DNA of 57,318 nucleotides from an uncultured Lachnospiraceae bacterium (GTDB lineage: Bacteria; Bacillota; Clostridia; Lachnospirales; Lachnospiraceae): positions 1 through 57,318 of the forward strand of contig CALFCS010000102.1 in NCBI GenBank assembly GCA_937950565.1. Direction: 5' to 3'. This document shows positions 25,601 to 32,605 of the stretch, piece after piece; the stretch's first letter is position 1; each line of letters begins with the position of its first letter. Both the position numbers and the translations under genes were made by a program. The notes below the pieces were generated by a model. The model saw nothing but the letters and a program-made list of their open reading frames with translations, was not told the DNA's origin and searched no databases.

Positions 25601-27547
25601 TATGGTTATGACTTGATCGGGCGTCTGACAGAGATGGAGCAGAAGAAGAGTGCAAACAATGAGGTCCTGCAGAAGCTTCAGATTAGTTATGACGACAAGA
25701 ACCGGGTAGAATCGGTGGTCAGCAAGGTCGGTGGCACTACGAAAAAGACTGGCTATATTTATGGAGATGTTACGGGTGGTGAGAGACCGGGACTGATGTA
25801 TGGGATTCGTGTGGATGGTACACGCAAAAGTACCCTCAGCTATGATGGGATGTCCAGACTTACGGAAAAGACACTGCGCGTAGGAAGCGGAAAGTATTAC
25901 CGGACAGCGTATACTTATGTGCCGGGAGTGAAAAGCTGGCAGACTACAACCTTGCCGGAGAGTATCACAAATGGAAGCAATATATTAAAGTATGCTTACG
26001 ATGCGCTGGGAAATATTGAGAAGATCTATGAAAACAACCGTTTAAAAGTATCGTATACCTATGATGCCCTAAGCAGACTTACCCGTGAGGATAATCAGTG
26101 GCTGAATAAGACGATTTGCTACAGTTATGATGTCGGCGGAAATATTACGGCAAAGAAAGAGTATGCATACACAACCGGGGCACTGGGCGCAGTGCAGAAG
26201 ACCATTTCCTATGGTTATGGGAATAGCCAGTGGAAGGACCAGATGACCAGCTATAACGGGCAGACGATCACCTATGATGCGATGGGAAATCCGCTGACCT
26301 ACAGAGATGGTATGAGAATGTTATGGTATGACAGAAAATATCTGACACATCTGACAAAAGGTAAGACCTATTACTTTGCTTACGATTCGAATGGAAAAAG
26401 AATAGAGAAGACCACCGTTAATGGGCATGATCCAGAAAAGACAGTGAAGTATTACTGGAATGGTAACGATATCATAGCCATTCAGGATGGGGATGACTGG
26501 ATGCATTTCGTATATGATCAGGATGGACAGTTATTCTCGGTGGACTTAAATGGAATGACTTACTATTATATCCATAATCTCCAGGATGATGTGATCGGAC
26601 TCATTGACAGTAATGGAACCCAGGTGGTAAGCTATCAATATGACACATGGGGTAATCCAATTTCGATGACAGACACGTCAAGTACGGACATTGGAACAAA
26701 GAATCCATTCCGTTATCGTGGATATTGCTATGATGAGGAAACAGGACTGTATTGTCTGAAGAGCAGGTTTTATGATCCGGTGACTGGAAGATTTGTAAGT
26801 GCAGATGATGTGGGTGTGCTGAAAATAGAACAGGGAAACCTGAATCAGTATAATCAGTATGCGTATTGCGTGAATAATCCGGTGAATGGAAAGGATTCTG
26901 AAGGTCTGTTTATAATAACAGGAACTGTGATAGCCGGTGCAATTTGTGGAGCTGTAATTAATGCAGCGCTTAGTGGGTTGGAAGCAGAAGCAAATGGAGA
27001 AGATTGGAAGAAAGCTGCTGCTATAGGCTTTATTTCAGGTGCACTATCAGGCGCACTAGGAGGGGGAGCGACTCATCTGCTTACCAAAATAGTAGGAGGA
27101 GCAGTCATAGGAATAGGTACTGAATATATAAGTCAGAAGAGTAAAGGAGAAAGCCTGAATGGGGGACAGATAGCAGGAAGTGCTATGTTAGGAATAGCCG
27201 GTGCATTAGTTCCAGTGCCTGATGGCGGACTTTCAAATACAGATAAAGTTGTGGTGAATGCGGTTGTTAGCGGTCTATCGACCCTTTGGCTTGGAACGCT
27301 CGCCATAGCCACGAGGACTTGTGTAAAATCTTATCAGGAAAGCCGACTGAGAAGCAAAGAATCATGGGCAGTGAAAGCACTTGATCCAAGGTATTATAAT
27401 AAAAAATCATGGTCCGTGCAGGGCAGTGACCGGAGATACTACAATAAGACATCATGGGCAGTAACCGGACATGATAGTAGGTATTACAATGATACAAAGA
27501 CATCATGGGCAGTGACCGGGCATGATAGTAGGTATTATCTTGATTAA
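22607..27547 (+). CDS. YD-repeat/Rhs-like protein, main part with lectin domains and variable C-terminus
   Basis: The 1646-residue frame begins at an ATG overlapping the previous stop (ATGA) and has no ribosome site, so it is a frameshift product or is translated by reinitiation. Residues about 60-420 hold two carbohydrate-binding-like jelly rolls. About 500-810 is a ricin-type beta-trefoil pair with QxW motifs (NQKWKTV, RQKWCFEP). YD repeats follow to the Rhs core (PFRYRGYCYDEETGLYCLKS, RFYDPVTGRFVSAD). After NPVNGKDSEG the last 220 residues differ: a glycine/alanine-rich hydrophobic stretch, then four SWAV-x-RYYN repeats. This layout is that of polymorphic toxins, with the tail as candidate effector. 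No catalytic motif is recognised. Confidence 0.85.
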   Translation: MTETKGSQIGQEVKITYRDGNVTVFEEPGLDGDIRKTGDNRIYTYQFDTSGRPVCICEQDGNGASYGYYKEGKKNNRLSRMGSTMKPIQNHLMNTRFEDDWSYWDKYPANTNQAQIVSGMGYIGSKSVKVTRNSIAYDETGVQQTVEVSPGTYTASAYYKITGISQGEVYLRADGIKDSGAETSLGVSTVIKESTDSGIDGGWQRSSVSFTVPSDCKKVRIRSVLSHGIGTCYMTCFQLEEGAIANKFNLMENGSFERLKEGSATEPATFTGILTNLALYADGVSKTEQKYGSSALHLHGEPDKRKGFWKRIPIEGSENDVFSVSGWAKGKGIPGKEFGMTVGFEYEEKDENGQYKTKYEDIPFNPHIEDWQFVNQSITPGDQIGDTSKKYRAILFHIFYGYQANDAYFDGIQIIRDDGESYVYDDEGNLISAKTAAESSGFSHDKNGNLTRMSDITGTSFEYGYDEKQNLKRAASSEQVVYQFQYDAYGNPVRTTTYGEERRGAVVPDREYYIREKVSGKYLEVPGSSTTAGTAVQLKTFHGGRNQKWKTVDAGAGYFQFLPAYDTMKALDVQNGSNSDGAKIDIAVRDNKKDAQKFKLIAQWKGDYQIVAKCSKDKRVLTNAANSTADGALVTIWGANDSYDRQKWCFEPADLTTVSDAPEDGSIFAIRARHSGQYLDVPGGYSSSGTVLQQYYYNGTDGQSLRLQKADTIGNYYIRPLCAPDMALTRIANDAEIGRPAVILRPFSSGNNAQKFQFKKVGTEYAIWNAASNEGMGIKGNSWGSGARVVTDGSQELANYSPNKRFVLEKRGKQITSSMTYTSNGKQIASVTDARGYTTTNSYDASQRLLTKVTDAKGNAINYAYNSNTDQLTKVSATVGGTTVSNTYTYDSADRLSSIGHNGFTYNFEYDAFGNPTKVKVGDTALATYGYLPYNGPRKSLTYADGTTITNEYDKDFRLISQKHKNSSGYEKTAYENTYDAYDNLVVHKDISRGITYQYGYDLIGRLTEMEQKKSANNEVLQKLQISYDDKNRVESVVSKVGGTTKKTGYIYGDVTGGERPGLMYGIRVDGTRKSTLSYDGMSRLTEKTLRVGSGKYYRTAYTYVPGVKSWQTTTLPESITNGSNILKYAYDALGNIEKIYENNRLKVSYTYDALSRLTREDNQWLNKTICYSYDVGGNITAKKEYAYTTGALGAVQKTISYGYGNSQWKDQMTSYNGQTITYDAMGNPLTYRDGMRMLWYDRKYLTHLTKGKTYYFAYDSNGKRIEKTTVNGHDPEKTVKYYWNGNDIIAIQDGDDWMHFVYDQDGQLFSVDLNGMTYYYIHNLQDDVIGLIDSNGTQVVSYQYDTWGNPISMTDTSSTDIGTKNPFRYRGYCYDEETGLYCLKSRFYDPVTGRFVSADDVGVLKIEQGNLNQYNQYAYCVNNPVNGKDSEGLFIITGTVIAGAICGAVINAALSGLEAEANGEDWKKAAAIGFISGALSGALGGGATHLLTKIVGGAVIGIGTEYISQKSKGESLNGGQIAGSAMLGIAGALVPVPDGGLSNTDKVVVNAVVSGLSTLWLGTLAIATRTCVKSYQESRLRSKESWAVKALDPRYYNKKSWSVQGSDRRYYNKTSWAVTGHDSRYYNDTKTSWAVTGHDSRYYLD
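27362..27547 (+). repeat. Four C-terminal coding repeats (SWAVxGxDxRYYN)
   Basis: Repeat units begin at 27362, 27407, 27452 and 27503, with periods of 45, 45 and 51 bp. The last two copies are almost identical in DNA (tcatgggcagtraccgg...), so they are a recent duplication. They end exactly at the stop codon. Confidence 0.8.
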
Positions 27548-27572
27548 ATTGAACAAAGCAAAGGAGCTTCAA

Positions 27573-27607
27573 TACAGACCTATGGAACATCTATATACAT
27601 AGGTCTG
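27573..27607 (+). other. Perfect 11-bp hairpin between toxin-like gene and first immunity-type gene
   Basis: acagacctatg (27573-27583) pairs with cataggtctgt (27597-27607) around a 13-nt loop. There is no T-run, so it is not a standard terminator. It could stabilise or process the mRNA. Confidence 0.55.
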
Positions 27608-27686
27608 TGTTGGAGGAAATAAAAACTTAAAAGAGCGACGGAATAAAAAGAGAAAAAACATCACAAATAGGGAGGAAATTCTGGAA

Positions 27687-28262
27687 ATGGAAATAAGATG
27701 GAGTAGAATACTTACAGTTTTGGATACAGGTTTTTTGATATATATGGTAGTGTGTACGATACTTTTTGTAAAAGAACTAATAGGTATGATATTTTTGTGG
27801 GAAAATACAGTTTCAGTTTTTTTGCTCCTTTTTTTGGCTGCAATAGGTGGTTTATATATGATAGGGGTAATGTTTACCGTTCTTTGTGATTCGACTTGTG
27901 TAGTAACGATTGACGAGAATGGAGTTCGGAACAGGAACCGTTTTTATGAGGAATACCTGGCATGGGAAGAAGTAAAAGATTATGGAGCAATAGAAAAACG
28001 GGGGAAATTTATTTATTTTTCCGGAAGAAGATTTTCCTCAAAGGAACGACTGCATTTACATAAGGTAGTATTAATAAGACCAGAGTCTGTATTGGAAACG
28101 GCGTGGTATCCGTCGGTGATTCGGAAAAGGAACAATCAGAGAAAAAAAGATATTATCATAAGAATGGAGTATACAGATGAACGCTGGGAGTATATCTGTT
28201 CGCTTGCCTCTTGCAGGAAAAAAGTGTTCGAAAAACGACTTGGAGAATTAGAGAATGATTAA
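27687..28262 (+). CDS. Two-span membrane protein with PH-like domain, candidate immunity protein (copy 1)
   Basis: The 191-residue protein has two hydrophobic segments (about 12-36 and 44-68). A soluble C-terminal domain of alternating strands follows (TCVVTIDENGVRNRNRFYEE, YLAWEEVKDYGAIE), with the ordering of bacterial PH/YcxB-like domains. Similar proteins follow Rhs-type toxins in Firmicutes as self-protection, and this one lies 140 bp after the YD-repeat gene. That role is inferred from position. It has a near-identical copy at 28918. Any cytoplasmic or membrane target fits. The downstream gene begins within about 40 bp of its stop. Confidence 0.6.
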   Translation: MEIRWSRILTVLDTGFLIYMVVCTILFVKELIGMIFLWENTVSVFLLLFLAAIGGLYMIGVMFTVLCDSTCVVTIDENGVRNRNRFYEEYLAWEEVKDYGAIEKRGKFIYFSGRRFSSKERLHLHKVVLIRPESVLETAWYPSVIRKRNNQRKKDIIIRMEYTDERWEYICSLASCRKKVFEKRLGELEND

Positions 28263-28304
28263 TTGAACTGTAATGAAAAATTTTATAATAGGAGTAAAAA
28301 TAAT

Positions 28305-28871
28305 ATGGTAAAGCAATTAATTAAAAAAAATTATAAAAAACATAACATTATTAGTATTTACAACGATGAAGAAGACTCCTGTCGTCATTTTACAGGATAT
28401 ATAGGAGCTTATAACGATAAAGAATTACTTATACAGCATATTTCTCCGAGTGGATTATATGATGGATATATAATTGTTCCTAGGGACACCGTTTATCGGT
28501 TAGATTGTGCGGGGAAATATGAAGAAAAAATCAAATTGTTATATGATATAAAAAAGCAAAGACACCAGGAAATTAAAATTGAAAATAATGAAATATTGTA
28601 TTCTGTTTTAAAATTTGCAAAAGAAAATAATTATATTATATGTGCAGAATTTAGAGAAAGCATGGTGCGAGGATTTATTAAAAAATATAATAATGAAATG
28701 ATATATATTGATGTACTTACTGATTTTGGTGACAGAGATGGTATAAGCAGAATTGTATTAGATGAAATAGATACTTTTTCTGTTGATACTGAAGAGGAAC
28801 AAGACCTGTTGCTATTGTTGAAACAAAAAACTAATTATGGAACGGGTCGGAATAAGCATACAAACTCGTAA
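28305..28871 (+). CDS. AT-rich unknown protein between the duplicated genes
   Basis: ATG 28305 follows ataggag by 10 nt and gives 188 residues; a TTG at 28263 in frame is less likely. The protein is Lys/Ile/Asn-rich and soluble. The N-terminal half (HFTGYIGAYNDKELLIQHIS, then IIVPRDTVYRLDC) looks like a small beta barrel and is repeated in outline in the C-terminal half (MVRGFIKKYNNEMIYIDVLT), so it may be two Sm-like barrels. Composition clearly differs from its neighbours, which suggests acquisition. A second immunity-type or orphan gene of the toxin locus is plausible; I do not recognise a family. Confidence 0.5.
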   Translation: MVKQLIKKNYKKHNIISIYNDEEDSCRHFTGYIGAYNDKELLIQHISPSGLYDGYIIVPRDTVYRLDCAGKYEEKIKLLYDIKKQRHQEIKIENNEILYSVLKFAKENNYIICAEFRESMVRGFIKKYNNEMIYIDVLTDFGDRDGISRIVLDEIDTFSVDTEEEQDLLLLLKQKTNYGTGRNKHTNS

Positions 28872-28917
28872 TTAATAAATGATAATTTATTGTATATACG
28901 GGAAGGGAATTCTGGAA

Positions 28918-29514
28918 ATGGAAGTAAGATGGAGTAGAATACTTACAGTTTTGGATACAGGTTTTTTGATATTTATGGTAGTGGGTGCAATATTTTTTGT
29001 GGAAGAACTAATAGGCATGATATTTTTGCGGGAAAATACAGTTTCAGATTTCTTAATCTGTTTTTTGTTTGCAATAGGCAGTTTTTATTCGATAGGGGTA
29101 ATGTTTACCGTTCTTTGTGATTCGACTTGTGTAGTAACGATTGACGAGAATGGAGTTCGGAACAGGAACCGTTTTTATGAGGAATACCTGGCATGGGAAG
29201 AAGTAAAAGATTATGGAGCAATAGAAAAACGGGGGAAATTTATTTATTTTTCCGGAAGAAGATTTTCCTCAAAGGAACGACTGCATTTACATAAGGTAGT
29301 ATTAATAAGACCAGAGTCTGTATTGGAAACGGCGTGGTATCCGTCGGTGATTCGGAAAAGGAACAATCAGAGAAAAAAAGATATTATCATAAGAATGGAG
29401 TATACAGATGAACGCTGGGAGTATATCTGTTCGCTTGCCTCTCACAGGAAAAAAGTGTTCGAAAAACGACTTGGAGAATTAGGGTCAGATACAAGAGATT
29501 ATATTACAGATTAG
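28918..29514 (+). CDS. Two-span membrane protein with PH-like domain, candidate immunity protein (copy 2)
   Basis: ATG 28918 gives 198 residues with the same layout as the 27687 gene: two membrane spans then a PH-like domain. The soluble domain is identical apart from one residue (His for Cys before RKKVFEKRLG). The membrane half differs at about a dozen positions, and the C-terminus is longer (GSDTRDYITD). The frame could be extended upstream to 28879, but the duplicated boundary at 28908 supports the ATG. The pattern fits duplication and diversification of immunity genes, which is inference. Confidence 0.6.
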   Translation: MEVRWSRILTVLDTGFLIFMVVGAIFFVEELIGMIFLRENTVSDFLICFLFAIGSFYSIGVMFTVLCDSTCVVTIDENGVRNRNRFYEEYLAWEEVKDYGAIEKRGKFIYFSGRRFSSKERLHLHKVVLIRPESVLETAWYPSVIRKRNNQRKKDIIIRMEYTDERWEYICSLASHRKKVFEKRLGELGSDTRDYITD

Positions 29515-29644
29515 GCTGTTTGATAGCTTTTTTCTTCTGTTTTTCTTTCAGGGGTTTAGACATATCAACCTTTTGAAACGGTAGAAAAAGGCACCGCTTT
29601 CTGCTATAATGAACTTTATAAAGTACATATTTTTGGAGGTTCCT

Positions 29645-30541
29645 ATGACATTACAACAGCTAAAATATATGATAACGGCAGCCGAGGTGGGTTCGATTAC
29701 AGAGGCGGCAAAAGTGCTTTTTATCTCACAGCCGAGTTTGTCCGGTGCAATTAAAGAGGTAGAAAAAGAAGCTGGTATATCCATCTTTACAAGGTGCAGA
29801 GCTGGTATTGCTCTTACAAAAGAAGGCATGGAATTTTTAGGCTATGCGCGGCAGGTTGTGCAGCAAATGGAGCTGTTAGAATCGAAATATATCAACGACC
29901 AGCCTGCCAAACAGCGGTTTTGTATATCAACACAACATTATACATTTACTGCAAATGCTTTCGTGGAACTGGTGCAGCATTTTGGACAGGAGCGATTTGA
30001 GTTTATTTTGAACGAAACACAAACACATCAGATCATAGAAGATGTAAGAAATAGATTCAGCGATATAGGGATTCTTTATATCAGCAATTACAATGAAAGT
30101 GTTTTGAAAAAAGTTTTAGAAGAAAATGATTTATCCTTTCACGAAATATTTTCTGCATTCCCCCATGTGTTTCTAAGAAAAGATCATCCTCTTGCGGGTC
30201 ACAAGTCCTTAAAACTTGATGATTTAAGACTGTATCCGAAATTAAGTTTTGTTCAGGGGAATTATGAATCGGCTTACTTTGCAGAGGAATTATTCAGCAA
30301 CGAGCCTGCTGAAAAAAGCATTAAGGTCAGCGACCGGGCGGCTATTGTCAATTTTATGATTGGTCTGGATGGGTACACCATTTCCAGCGGTATTTTTCCT
30401 AAATTTTTACAGGGGGATGAGATCGTTTCAATCCCTTTGGAAGAACCGGAAGTAATGCGGATCGGGTATATCATCAATAAGGATAAAGAGTTATCTGAGC
30501 TGGGAAAAATCTATATAGAGGCTCTGAAAAAATTCAAATAG
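29645..30541 (+). CDS. LysR family transcriptional regulator
   Basis: ATG 29645 (8 nt after ggagg) gives 298 residues. The N-terminal winged HTH is typical (MTLQQLKYMITAAEVGSITE, AAKVLFISQPSLSGAIKEVE). The effector-binding periplasmic-type domain spans about 90-290. It lies upstream of, and parallel to, a LysE exporter and amino-acid genes. A palindrome at 30564-30580 sits at about -67 of the following promoter, where LysR proteins usually bind, so it probably activates that operon in response to an amino acid. An upstream extension to 29609 has no ribosome site. Confidence 0.92.
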   Translation: MTLQQLKYMITAAEVGSITEAAKVLFISQPSLSGAIKEVEKEAGISIFTRCRAGIALTKEGMEFLGYARQVVQQMELLESKYINDQPAKQRFCISTQHYTFTANAFVELVQHFGQERFEFILNETQTHQIIEDVRNRFSDIGILYISNYNESVLKKVLEENDLSFHEIFSAFPHVFLRKDHPLAGHKSLKLDDLRLYPKLSFVQGNYESAYFAEELFSNEPAEKSIKVSDRAAIVNFMIGLDGYTISSGIFPKFLQGDEIVSIPLEEPEVMRIGYIINKDKELSELGKIYIEALKKFK

Positions 30542-30563
30542 AACAGAGGTATATCTACTACAA

Positions 30564-30632
30564 CATAGGTTTGTCCTATGCTATAACATAAAATATAAGT
30601 ATTACCTATTACAGGACTTTCCGAGATATAAT
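30564..30632 (+). promoter_or_regulatory. LysR-type operator and promoter of the LysE operon
   Basis: CATAGG-tttgt-CCTATG at 30564-30580 is a perfect palindrome of T-N11-A type. TATAAT at 30627-30632 has no good -35 element at 17 bp, as expected for an activated promoter. The palindrome centre (30572) is about 67 bp before the likely start site near 30639. Confidence 0.6.
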
Positions 30633-30653
30633 ATACGGAAAGGAGGTGCAGTA

Positions 30654-31238
30654 ATGCCCGGATATGTGATAGGTAATTTTTTTATTTATGCGGTCATTAA
30701 CGCTATTACGCCGGGGCCGGGAAACATACTGGCACTGAACACTGTGGGGAATTTTGGATGGAAAAAAGGTAAGCCGCTTTTTTTCGGTATCTTCGTTGGA
30801 TATTATGTTGTTCAAATTCTCTGTGCTGTGTTCGTATTCAGTGTCAGCGCCTTTTTACCGGGGGTCCTCGGCGTTATGAAATACATAGGCGCCGCTTATA
30901 TTTTATGGCTTGCAATACATATTGCAATCAGCAAACCTGCCGCCCATAGTGCTGAAAAATCTGCTTCTTTTTTGAAAGGATTTTTACTGCAATTTGTCAA
31001 TGTGAAAATATATTTATTTGGAATTACTGCATTGACAGGATATGTCACAGATTACAGCACTTCTTTATGGGTCTTGCTGCTGTTTGAACTCATTATTGCA
31101 ACAATCGGAACAATTGCAACACTTACATGGGTTGGAATGGGGATGTTGATACAAAAGGCATATCAAAAACATTATAGGGCAATTAACATTATTCTTGCCC
31201 TGACCTTATTAGAGTGTGTGTATAGTATGTTGAAATAG
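30654..31238 (+). CDS. LysE/RhtB family amino acid exporter
   Basis: The 194-residue protein begins with NAITPGPGNILALNTVGNFG, the signature near the first span of the LysE/RhtB family, and has about five or six hydrophobic helices. Members export lysine, threonine, homoserine or other amino acids using the proton gradient. The LysR gene upstream and the serine/sulfur amino acid genes downstream suggest a substrate such as homoserine, threonine or serine. The ribosome site aaggagg is strong. Confidence 0.9.
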   Translation: MPGYVIGNFFIYAVINAITPGPGNILALNTVGNFGWKKGKPLFFGIFVGYYVVQILCAVFVFSVSAFLPGVLGVMKYIGAAYILWLAIHIAISKPAAHSAEKSASFLKGFLLQFVNVKIYLFGITALTGYVTDYSTSLWVLLLFELIIATIGTIATLTWVGMGMLIQKAYQKHYRAINIILALTLLECVYSMLK

Positions 31239-31257
31239 CAAAGGGAGGATATAAATA

Positions 31258-32331
31258 ATGCTTAATTTTACAGTAGGTCCGGTAATGTCTTCTGATGCAG
31301 TACGTGCTATTGGAGCAGAACAGGTTCCGTATTTTAGAACGCCAGAGTTTTCGGCCGTTATGTTTGAAAATGAAAAATATATGCTCGAATATGCAAAAGC
31401 ACCACAAGGCTCAAGAGCAGTTTTTATGACTTGTTCTAGTACTGGATCTATGGAAGCTGTTGTTATGAATTGCTTTTCTAGAGAAGATAAAGTACTTGTT
31501 ATTGATGGTGGTAGTTTTGGACATAGGTTTGTTGAACTATGCGATATTCATGAAATACCCTGTGTGGTTCTTGAATTAGAATACGGAAAGAAATTAACCA
31601 AAGAAAAATTATATGAATATGATAACAAAGCATTTACCGGACTGCTTGTGAACGTAGATGAAACATCTACAGCAGTTCTCTACGACACTATAATGCTTGG
31701 AGAGTTTTGTAAGAAGAATAATATGTTCTATGTTTGTGACTGTGTATCCTCTTTTTTGGCTGATCCATATAATATGGCGGCATGCGGTGCGGACGTAATG
31801 ATTACAGGTTCACAGAAAGTACTTGCATGTCCTCCAGGAATTTCAATTATTGTTTTGGCTCCAAAAGCTCTTGAGAGAGTTCAAAATTCAAAAATTAGAA
31901 CAATGTATTTTAATTTGAAAGATGCTTTGAAAAATCAGGAACGTGGACAGACTCCTTTTACACCGGCTGTTGGTATTCTTTTACAGATTAATGAAAGATT
32001 GAAGGAAATTGAACGTAACGGTGGAGCTGATGCAGAAGTGGCAAGAGTTGCTGCTCAAGCTACAGACTTTAGAGAAAAAATAAGTGAGTTACCATTTGAG
32101 TTTGTGTCTGAAAGTCCAGCAAATGGAGTTACCTCTGTACATCCTATAACTGCGAACGCGTATGATATTTTCTTAACTCTTAAAGATGAGTATGGAATTT
32201 GGATATGCCCTAACGGTGGTGATATGAAAGATACAATTTTTAGGGTTGGACATATTGGTGCGCTTACGTACGAAGATAATACTGCTTTAATTAATGCATT
32301 AAAGGATATGCAGAAGCGAGGATTACTCTAA
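31258..32331 (+). CDS. Class V aminotransferase (alanine-glyoxylate/serine-pyruvate-like)
   Basis: The 357-residue fold-type I PLP enzyme starts NFTVGPVMSSDAVRA, as in the 2-aminoethylphosphonate/alanine-glyoxylate transaminase group. CSSTGSMEAVV (59-69) contacts cofactor, the DCVSSF Asp lies near 161, and ITGSQK gives Schiff-base Lys187. In Lachnospiraceae such genes are often beside cytidylyltransferases in surface-polymer loci, and a broken one follows 18 bp later. The substrate is therefore either a surface-polymer amine precursor or, from the rest of the operon, serine/alanine. A gggagg ribosome site precedes it. Confidence 0.85.
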   Translation: MLNFTVGPVMSSDAVRAIGAEQVPYFRTPEFSAVMFENEKYMLEYAKAPQGSRAVFMTCSSTGSMEAVVMNCFSREDKVLVIDGGSFGHRFVELCDIHEIPCVVLELEYGKKLTKEKLYEYDNKAFTGLLVNVDETSTAVLYDTIMLGEFCKKNNMFYVCDCVSSFLADPYNMAACGADVMITGSQKVLACPPGISIIVLAPKALERVQNSKIRTMYFNLKDALKNQERGQTPFTPAVGILLQINERLKEIERNGGADAEVARVAAQATDFREKISELPFEFVSESPANGVTSVHPITANAYDIFLTLKDEYGIWICPNGGDMKDTIFRVGHIGALTYEDNTALINALKDMQKRGLL

Positions 32332-32349
32332 GGTTTTGTAAGGATTGAT

Positions 32350-32560
32350 ATGACTAAAGTAATAACATATGGAACATATGCCCTTTTACATTATGGTCAT
32401 ATCAGAGCGCTTGAATGAGCAAAAGCATTGGGCGCTTATCTTATCGTTGGCATTACTGTAGAATATACTATTGTTGATTCTTTTGAAAAATTATTAACAG
32501 AATCTGAAGCAGTATATGTGAGATTGTTATTGAAAGTATTACTTACTACCATAATGGATT
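32350..32560 (+). pseudogene. Broken cytidylyltransferase-like gene (TagD/nucleotidyltransferase fold)
   Basis: The frame from ATG 32350 reads MTKVITYGTYALLHYGHIRA then LE-stop-AKALGAYLIVGIT. This is the N-terminal signature of the cytidylyltransferase family, with the HxGH motif (HYGH) intact. The Asp usually before LLHxGH is Ala, an in-frame TGA sits at 32416-32418, and after about 32460 the similarity is lost (no RxxxLxE-type ISSTxxR motif). A short downstream frame overlaps the metY start. The gene is inactivated; its intact ancestor would have made a CDP- or CMP-activated alcohol. Confidence 0.75.
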
Positions 32561-32605
32561 TTGTATATTTGACGATAGAAAGAAAATATTTTAGGAGGAA
32601 TTTAT

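Larger units (their letters stand above)
27677..29482 (+). repeat. Dispersed 575-bp gene duplication (copies 27677-28251 and 28908-29482)
   Basis: The two copies are offset by exactly 1231 bp with no net indel. About the last 370 bp are nearly identical apart from a few bases (e.g. tgc versus cac near the end), whereas the first 190 bp, encoding the membrane segments, differ at many positions. One unrelated AT-rich gene lies between them. Confidence 0.9.
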
